Shown here in pieces: positions 1 through 4,556 of a stretch of DNA of 5,871 nucleotides (positions are counted from its first letter, which is position 1; each line of letters starts with the position of its first letter). The notes under the pieces were generated by a model that was not told the origin of the DNA, ran no database searches, and worked only from the letters and a program-made list of their open reading frames with translations. This DNA comes from Planctomycetaceae bacterium (GTDB taxonomy: Bacteria > Planctomycetota > Planctomycetia > Pirellulales > Pirellulaceae), in assembly GCA_002702965.1 (NCBI GenBank), contig PADE01000195.1, positions 1-5,871 of the forward strand, in the 5' to 3' direction. The translations under genes were made by a program, and so were the position numbers.

Positions 1-934
1 GAACCGGCGCCAGCTCGTCGATTTCGGCGTCCTCAACTTCATCGATCGCGTCATCGATGCGATCGTTGACAAGATCACCGAGCGTGCCTCGCTTGGCCGA
101 GGTGACCCCCGCGCGAATGCGCAAACTGAGCACTAGATCTGCCAATTGGCCGGCCACAAACATCAACTGCTTGCGCCCTTTGGCAGTGCGTCCCTTGCCA
201 CTGGCCAACCAGAGACTGGGAACTTCTGCGTTTTCTTTTGAATCCAGAAGAAAATTGTGGCGAACTTCTCCCTGGGCCCATTCAACGAACTCAAACTTGT
301 CGCTGCTCGGATGCCCCGCGGCGATCAGTTTCTCGTTGGGAACGATATGGCACTGCAGGCAATTGCTGGCAATCTTGACTGCATCTTCCGCCCGGTTCAT
401 CCCCGCCTTGCTGGTCGCCGCCTTGCGGGTCGCCAGATGGGCAGCCGGTTCACCCTCACGCTGCTTCAGCAATTCAGCCAGCGTCCCAGCAGCCCCCTTC
501 CCGTAGTCACTGTGGACGGTCAACCAGCCCTGATCTCCGCCGGCTCCCCCGTGACACGATTCACACGAGTTCCCTTTGGCGATTACTAGTTTCCCGCCCG
601 TCTGCTGATGCGTTCCGTGGCACTTCGTACAAACCGATTTCTCACTCTTGATGTCTCCGGCCGCGATTCCCAGACTCTTGGCGAAATCGGGAGCCTTCGG
701 ATGGTCGAGCAAATCCCAGGCATTCTTCCCGTGTTTGGAGACCTGCCAGGCCCCCAACTCAGCCGCATGACACTTGCCGCACGCCTCGCGTCCAACCACC
801 TTTGCCGCATCAATCTGTTGTTGGGAAAAACCGGTCGATGAGGCCAGCAGCAGCCAAACAGCGGCGCAACTTCCCGCGAATTTTATGTTCCCCCCGTGCG
901 AGGAAACTCCGTGGCAGCAGCGAAAACAACTCAT
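1..934 (-). CDS. Exported multihaem cytochrome c, c554-like (3' end beyond the window)
   Basis: Reading the minus strand from ATG at 934 gives 311 residues with no stop before the left edge. Four haem-binding CXXCH motifs are visible: CGKCH (52-56), CTKCH (102-106), CESCH (124-128) and CLQCH (192-196). The first is followed by a W-x2-S-x-H pattern (63-68), and a GHP with FEFVEW lies at 207-219; both recall the cytochrome c554 family. Residues 17-37 form a Sec-type signal with a hydrophobic core (AAVWLLLA), probably cut near FS|QQ, so the protein should be periplasmic or otherwise outside the inner membrane. Extra histidines (H68, H109, H141, H208, H226) could be distal ligands. The start is supported by GAGGAG six bases upstream. 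The n-region is odd, with Cys at 3, 6 and 7. The role is probably electron transfer or small-molecule redox; the substrate is unknown. It lies 165 bp downstream of the reductase on the same strand. Confidence 0.88.
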   Translation of the reverse strand, partial: MSCFRCCHGVSSHGGNIKFAGSCAAVWLLLASSTGFSQQQIDAAKVVGREACGKCHAAELGAWQVSKHGKNAWDLLDHPKAPDFAKSLGIAAGDIKSEKSVCTKCHGTHQQTGGKLVIAKGNSCESCHGGAGGDQGWLTVHSDYGKGAAGTLAELLKQREGEPAAHLATRKAATSKAGMNRAEDAVKIASNCLQCHIVPNEKLIAAGHPSSDKFEFVEWAQGEVRHNFLLDSKENAEVPSLWLASGKGRTAKGRKQLMFVAGQLADLVLSLRIRAGVTSAKRGTLGDLVNDRIDDAIDEVEDAEIDELAPV

Positions 935-940
935 GAAATA

Positions 941-946
941 CTCCTC
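941..946 (-). promoter_or_regulatory. Ribosome binding site of the cytochrome gene
   Basis: The minus strand reads GAGGAG, then six bases (TATTTC), then ATG at 934. This is a near-ideal Shine-Dalgarno and fixes the cytochrome start. It also suggests the unusual Cys-rich n-region really is translated. Confidence 0.75.
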
Positions 947-958
947 GTTGGCGAACCC

Positions 959-969
959 CAATATTATTG
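959..969 (-). promoter_or_regulatory. Possible -10 element overlapping an 11-base inverted repeat
   Basis: The minus strand reads CAATAATATTG, a perfect inverted repeat (CAATA, A, TATTG) in a short AT-rich patch upstream of the cytochrome gene. It contains TAATAT, a fair -10 hexamer, which would place transcription start about 20 bases before ATG 934. No good -35 hexamer is seen 16-18 bases further up. It may give the cytochrome its own promoter, with the symmetry acting as an operator; both are inferences. Confidence 0.3.
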
Positions 970-1065
970 AAAATCCCAGGGACCCACATGGCGATCTGCA
1001 GTCACACCACCACGCAGCCCAATCATTCATCTATTGCGAAGCTGAATCGTCTGCCGTTAGCCAAA

Positions 1066-1082
1066 CGCCTCCCCGGAAGGCG
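1066..1082 (-). terminator. Weak hairpin after the reductase gene
   Basis: The minus strand reads CGCCT, a seven-base loop, AGGCG, then TTTGG. The stem is only 5 bp and the T-run only three, so termination would be partial at best. It lies 18 bases past the reductase stop and could reduce read-through into the cytochrome gene. Confidence 0.22.
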
Positions 1083-1099
1083 CTTGCAATAACCCTCCG

Positions 1100-2380
1100 T
1101 TATGCATCAACCACCAAATCACCATCCGGACAGGCAACGCAAGCCAAACCGCAACCCGACTCGATGTCACAATCCGGATCCGATTCGTACTTCACGCTAC
1201 CCGTCTTGATCGCAACCTTACATGTCCCACACCCACCGGTCCGACATCCCGAATCGATCTCGATACCATTCGCTTCAGCGAGGTCCAGCAAACTCGAGGC
1301 CTTGCCGGCGTCCCACCCAATTTCCTTGCCCGATCGAGAGAAAGTAACCTTCACCTTTACTGCTTCCACCGCAGCAGCAGCCGGTTCGGCAGCGTCCTTC
1401 GGCTTTTTGCTCTTGGCTTTGATCGATGCAGGACCAAAAGCCTCCGAGTAAATATGGTCCTTGGGAACCCCCCACTCGCCAAGCTGGTCGGTGACCGATT
1501 TCATGAACGGTGGCGGGCCACACATGAAATATCGGTGATTGCTGGTCTTGATGTACTCTTTCATCACTTCGACAGTGACACGGCCAGCCTGGTCGTAATC
1601 CTGGCCCTTGACGTCATGACCAGCCCGCGGACCGCTGTAACAGGTCACGACGCGAATATTTGGGTGATTCGATGAGAGTTCCGTCAATTCGTCCTTGAGC
1701 GCATGGTCCTCACCGTTACGCACGCCGTAAAACAAGGTTGCCTGCCGCTCGCCTCCACTATCGACAATCGCCCTCAGCATGCTGACCATCGGCGTAATCC
1801 CAACTCCGCCCGCGATCAGGACGGCCGATGGCTTGGCAAGCGGATCCATAAAAAAGTGGCCTGACGGGGCGCGGACATCGAGAATATCGCCTTCGTTGAC
1901 GTGATCGTGAAAAAAATTCGAGACCAAACCTGGCGGGGCATCCGGCTCCTTCCGCGGTGCCGGTACCCGTTTAATGGAAACCCGATAACGGTCAGGCCGC
2001 GGCCCATCCGACAACGAGTAACACCGGATCACCGGCTTCGCCTCGGTGGGGACATCCAATTGAAACGTCAAGAACTGCCCCGGTTTGAACGCCGGCAGCG
2101 GTCTACCGTCGTGGGGCTCCAGGCAAAAGGAAGCAGTCCCTTTGGCCTCCTCAATTCTCTGCCTGACAACGAACTTGCGGAAGCCATTCCACGCATTCTT
2201 GCTTTCCCGCTCACGGCGAGCGCGCACCGCCTCAATACGTTCCAGCATGAACAGATTGGACAGTCTGTTCTGCTTCGTCTGCCGCGACAGCGACAACACC
2301 GACACAACGGTCCCCGTGATCACTTGCACCGCCACCAGCACAATCAATCCCGAGCCAATGTAGATCGCTGCCGTTTCCAT
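1100..2380 (-). CDS. Membrane-anchored NAD(P)H reductase: TM helix, FAD, NAD(P), C-terminal [2Fe-2S]
   Basis: The product has 426 residues. Residues about 5-30 form one hydrophobic helix, followed by many Arg and Lys (33-72), so the rest should be cytoplasmic by the positive-inside rule. The ferredoxin-reductase core follows: FAD-binding RCYSLS (119-124), GLVSNFFHD (151-159), APSGHFF (171-177), NAD(P)-binding GGVGITP (191-197) and CGPPPFM (287-293). A Lys/Ala/Pro-rich linker (about 317-340) leads to a plant-type ferredoxin domain with C379, C384, C387 and probably C414 holding a [2Fe-2S] cluster. It should pass electrons from NAD(P)H via FAD to the cluster and then to an unknown acceptor. The FAD/NAD core resembles flavohaemoglobin, but there is no globin. 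I chose ATG 2380 because the helix starts right after it and GGAG lies 11 bases upstream; the in-frame TTG at 2437 has no ribosome site. The downstream cytochrome is a possible partner. Hcr-like and oxygenase-reductase roles are alternatives. Confidence 0.9.
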   Translation of the reverse strand: METAAIYIGSGLIVLVAVQVITGTVVSVLSLSRQTKQNRLSNLFMLERIEAVRARRERESKNAWNGFRKFVVRQRIEEAKGTASFCLEPHDGRPLPAFKPGQFLTFQLDVPTEAKPVIRCYSLSDGPRPDRYRVSIKRVPAPRKEPDAPPGLVSNFFHDHVNEGDILDVRAPSGHFFMDPLAKPSAVLIAGGVGITPMVSMLRAIVDSGGERQATLFYGVRNGEDHALKDELTELSSNHPNIRVVTCYSGPRAGHDVKGQDYDQAGRVTVEVMKEYIKTSNHRYFMCGPPPFMKSVTDQLGEWGVPKDHIYSEAFGPASIKAKSKKPKDAAEPAAAAVEAVKVKVTFSRSGKEIGWDAGKASSLLDLAEANGIEIDSGCRTGGCGTCKVAIKTGSVKYESDPDCDIESGCGLACVACPDGDLVVDA

Positions 2381-2391
2381 GAGGCAATGAA

Positions 2392-2395
2392 CTCC
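2392..2395 (-). promoter_or_regulatory. Ribosome binding site deciding the reductase start
   Basis: The minus strand has GGAG, then 11 bases, then ATG at 2380. The spacing is slightly long, but the alternative TTG at 2437 has only pyrimidine-rich sequence before it (TTTCCTG). This favours the 426-residue form over a 445-residue one. Confidence 0.5.
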
Positions 2396-2533
2396 ATCTG
2401 CATTCGAACCACACAACGAGTCCGAATGGTAATTCAACAGGAAACGCTACTAGATCGACGCAACGCCAGACCAGTGTGCGCGAGAAAAGGTAACAACGGG
2501 GTTCGCAAATTTTCTCAGACTAATCCGTGCTGT

Positions 2534-2565
2534 CAATCGGCGGAACAGGAGAATTTGTTCGATTG
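2534..2565. repeat. Bulged inverted repeat
   Basis: CAATCG (2534-2539) and AACA (2544-2547) pair with TGTTCGATTG (2556-2565), leaving a four-base bulge on the left arm and an eight-base loop. The inner part alone is GAACA-N8-TGTTC (2543-2560), an operator-like layout. No T-run follows on either strand, so it does not look like a terminator. Function is unknown. Confidence 0.35.
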
Positions 2566-2586
2566 AAATGACGGAGCGGCGAGGCA

Positions 2587-2598
2587 ATCCGATCGGAT
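2587..2598. repeat. Perfect 12-base palindrome ATCCGATCGGAT
   Basis: The twelve bases equal their own reverse complement. The site lies 207 bases upstream of the reductase ATG and 289 upstream of the gdhA ATG. Its form fits a dimeric regulator site, but no regulator gene is in the window and chance is possible. Confidence 0.35.
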
Positions 2599-2708
2599 CG
2601 TCTGAACCACTCACCCGACGCACCGACTCCAGAGGAAATTTGCCGGATACTAAGGCGCGATTGCGACGGCAACGGAACCGATTTTGGCGTCGATCTGCCA
2701 CCATTCCG

Positions 2709-2763
2709 GCTGGTCAGATGCAGCAGATTTGCTAGGTTGGACAACACTCCGGTTCTGACCAGC
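2709..2763. repeat. Ten-base perfect inverted repeat with a 35-base spacer, upstream of gdhA
   Basis: GCTGGTCAGA (2709-2718) is the exact reverse complement of TCTGACCAGC (2754-2763). The spacer also contains AGCA-GATT-TGCT, a four-pair mini-hairpin. The element sits 124-178 bases before the gdhA ATG. It could be two half-sites for a regulator, or a stem in a long gdhA leader RNA if transcription starts upstream. No T-run follows. Confidence 0.45.
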
Positions 2764-2871
2764 ATCGTCTTCTGCCAGAACTCTCGTCATCCACGCGTCA
2801 CCCGCAATCCCAGGTGGTGGTCCACGTCGAGTAGTGGGTTCGCAAGCCTGTTGGCGTGATTAAATCAGCAC

Positions 2872-2877
2872 AAGAGG
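2872..2877 (+). promoter_or_regulatory. Ribosome binding site of gdhA
   Basis: AAGAGG lies nine bases before ATG 2887. An in-frame TGA at 2857-2859 with no start codon between it and the ATG means 2887 is the first possible start in this frame. Confidence 0.65.
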
Positions 2878-2886
2878 TCCCAACCG

Positions 2887-4245
2887 ATGTCCAGTGAACA
2901 CGCGTCCGCAGTTGACACTTTCATGCAGGGCTTGAAGAAACGCAATCCGGGCGAACCCGAGTTCCACCAAGCGGTGGAAGAAGTGGTGGAGACGTTGATG
3001 CCGTTTGTGCTCGCAAACAAACAGTACCTCGACGGACGGATTCTCGATCGCTTGACCGAGCCCGACCGGGTGGTGATTTTCCGCGTCTGCTGGGAGGACG
3101 ACGATGGCAATATCCGCACCAATCGCGCCTGGCGGGTTCAGTTCAACAATTCGATCGGACCCTACAAAGGGGGCATGCGATTTCATCCAACCGTGACTCT
3201 GAGCGTCCTGAAATTTCTAGGCTTTGAACAGATTTTCAAGAATAGCTTGACCGGGCTACCGATGGGTGGAGCCAAGGGTGGTTCCAACTTCAACCCCAAA
3301 GGAAAGAGCGACCGCGAAGTCATGCGGTTCTGCCAGTCGTTGATGGTCGAACTGCATCGGCACATTGGCGAAGATACCGATGTTCCCGCGGGGGACATCG
3401 GTGTCGGTGCACGAGAGATCAGCTACCTGTTCGGGCATTACAAGCGTCTCGTGAACCGGTTTACGGGGGTGCTCACCGGCAAGGGTCTCGCTTTTGGCGG
3501 CAGTCTGGTGCGGACCGAAGCCACCGGTTACGGAGCCGTCTATTTTATGCAAAACATGCTGGCTCGTGTCGGCGATGGTTTAGAGGGCAAGACCGCCGTG
3601 GTCTCCGGGTCGGGGAACGTGGCGACTTACTGCGCCCAAAAGCTCATTCAATCGGGTGCCAAGCCGCTCACCTTGTCTGACTCCGGAGGGTTCATACACG
3701 ACCCGGACGGAATCACACAAGAAAAACTGGACTGGGTCGTCGATCTTAAGACCCAGCGTCGCGGACGCATTTCCGAATACACACAACAGTTTCCTGGGAC
3801 GACCTTCCATGAAGGCCAACGGCCCTGGTCTGTTCCCTGTGATCTAGCGTTCCCCTGCGCGACTCAGAATGAACTCGAAGAAGAAGAGGCCAAGACACTG
3901 GTTGGCAACGGTTTGAAAGCAGCTGCCGAAGGAGCCAATATGCCGAGTACTTTGGGAGCGATTCGCATCTTTCTCGGCAATCAGATTCCCTTTGGCCCTG
4001 CGAAAGCTGCCAACGCTGGCGGGGTGGGGGTTTCCGGTCTGGAACAAAGCCAGAACTCGCTGCGCATCGCTTGGTCCGCCGAAGAGGTCGAGGACCGACT
4101 CAAGTCAATCATGGAAAGCATTCACGAGCAGTGCGTTCAGTACGGTGGTGGCGGCGACGCCGGGTACTGCAACTACGTCCAGGGGGCCAATGTCGCCGGT
4201 TTCGTCAAGGTCGCGGATGCGATGCTGGCTTACGGTGTCGTCTGA
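2887..4245 (+). CDS. gdhA: Glutamate dehydrogenase, probably NADP-dependent (EC 1.4.1.4)
   Basis: This cytoplasmic enzyme converts 2-oxoglutarate, ammonium and NADPH to glutamate and is a main route of ammonium assimilation. The 452 residues match the usual length of the hexameric bacterial type (about 450). Visible family motifs in order are GPYKGGMRFH (91-100, substrate lysine K94), GLPMGGAKGG (123-132, catalytic K130), PAGDIGVGAREI (168-179, catalytic D170), the dinucleotide-binding turn GSGNVA (241-246), SDSGG (265-269) and AEGANMPST (347-355). The serines of SDSGG, where NAD-type enzymes carry other residues, favour NADP; this rests on family knowledge and is the least certain point. The start is fixed by a ribosome site and an in-frame upstream stop. 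The gene is alone on its strand, divergent from the reductase gene and convergent with the gene to the right. Nothing is truncated and no key residue is missing. Confidence 0.95.
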   Translation: MSSEHASAVDTFMQGLKKRNPGEPEFHQAVEEVVETLMPFVLANKQYLDGRILDRLTEPDRVVIFRVCWEDDDGNIRTNRAWRVQFNNSIGPYKGGMRFHPTVTLSVLKFLGFEQIFKNSLTGLPMGGAKGGSNFNPKGKSDREVMRFCQSLMVELHRHIGEDTDVPAGDIGVGAREISYLFGHYKRLVNRFTGVLTGKGLAFGGSLVRTEATGYGAVYFMQNMLARVGDGLEGKTAVVSGSGNVATYCAQKLIQSGAKPLTLSDSGGFIHDPDGITQEKLDWVVDLKTQRRGRISEYTQQFPGTTFHEGQRPWSVPCDLAFPCATQNELEEEEAKTLVGNGLKAAAEGANMPSTLGAIRIFLGNQIPFGPAKAANAGGVGVSGLEQSQNSLRIAWSAEEVEDRLKSIMESIHEQCVQYGGGGDAGYCNYVQGANVAGFVKVADAMLAYGVV

Positions 4246-4346
4246 GCGCATCGCTGTAGGTCGCACTGCCAATCTCCAAGCCAGACACCTGGCGATAGGG
4301 TGGTGTGTCTCCGGGCGGCGCCCCGACGGCGTGGCAGGGCCTCGCC

Positions 4347-4380
4347 GGAACCCGCGGTCTGGGGCAACGTGCGGGGTTCC
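4347..4380. repeat. Inverted repeat GGAACCC...GGGTTCC in the convergent gap
   Basis: GGAACCC (4347-4353) pairs perfectly with GGGTTCC (4374-4380). Two further pairs follow after a one-base bulge, around a GC-rich loop. It could be a bidirectional structure ending both transcripts, but it has no flanking T-run. Confidence 0.4.
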
Positions 4381-4491
4381 ACGGTACGGGAAATACCCAC
4401 GGCCGACCGGCAGCTGCGCCATGAGGTAGACGTCGCGGCCTCACCGGTTGGATTTGGACTGGCGGAAAGACCGGCTTCTCTCTGCGCCGAC

Positions 4492-4538
4492 GCCTCCACA
4501 CACCACTCGGCCACATCGGTCGACGAGGTGTGTGCGGC
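4492..4538. repeat. Eight-base inverted repeat near the end of the right-hand gene; possible terminator stem
   Basis: CACACACC (4497-4504) pairs perfectly with GGTGTGTG (4527-4534) around a 22-base loop. Outside a small internal loop, GCC (4492-4494) pairs with GGC (4536-4538). It lies 19 bases past the minus-strand stop at 4557, where a terminator is expected, but lacks a T-run and has a large loop. Confidence 0.4.
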
Positions 4539-4556
4539 TGCGTACTCCTCGGCAAC

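Larger units (their letters stand above)
2381..2886. other. Divergent intergenic region between the reductase gene and gdhA
   Basis: These 506 bases separate two genes transcribed away from each other, so they should hold both promoters. No open frame here looks like a protein: the translations are Arg/Ser-rich with no recognisable motif, typical of chance frames. I find no convincing -35/-10 pair and no sigma-54 -24/-12 signature on either strand. What the region does hold is symmetry: a bulged inverted repeat at 2534-2565, a 12-base palindrome at 2587-2598, a 10-base inverted repeat at 2709-2763, and a small repeat TGATT-A-AATCA at 2857-2867 just before gdhA. A 10-base direct repeat occurs at 2499-2508 and 2836-2845. 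A long 5' leader or a small RNA is possible but not shown. Confidence 0.6.
4246..4556. other. Convergent intergenic region with a GC-rich, hairpin-rich core
   Basis: These 311 bases lie between the ends of gdhA and the right-hand gene. No open frame here carries recognisable protein features, and the frames that cross it mostly run into neighbouring genes. By my count 4311-4440 is about 75% G+C. Inverted repeats include GCCAG-ACAC-CTGGC at 4280-4293 (which could instead pair AGACAC with GTGTCT to 4310), one at 4347-4380 and one at 4492-4538. None is followed by a clear T-run, so any termination here would be non-canonical or factor-dependent. Confidence 0.6.

Noticed and set aside
57..506. 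Plus-strand frame of 149 codons
   Set aside because: It lies wholly antisense to the cytochrome gene, which has four haem motifs, a signal peptide and a ribosome site. Its own translation is low-complexity with no motif.
774..1451. Plus-strand frame of 225 codons
   Set aside because: It runs antisense across the cytochrome start, the intergenic gap and the ferredoxin domain of the reductase. The translation shows no family features.
2381..2437. TTG start giving the reductase 19 more residues
   Set aside because: No ribosome site precedes it, and the extra residues are polar and would sit before the membrane helix. ATG 2380 fits better.
1901..2566. Plus-strand frame of 221 codons
   Set aside because: It is antisense to the FAD domain and N-terminus of the reductase. 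It is Arg/His-rich, as expected of a shadow frame.
2450..2765. Two overlapping minus-strand frames of 81-84 codons in the divergent gap
   Set aside because: They are Arg/Ser-rich, have no motif or clear ribosome site, and occupy sequence better explained as regulatory.
2850..2871. Sigma-54 promoter just before gdhA
   Set aside because: The GG and GC elements are 13 bases apart, not the 10 expected, so the consensus is not met.
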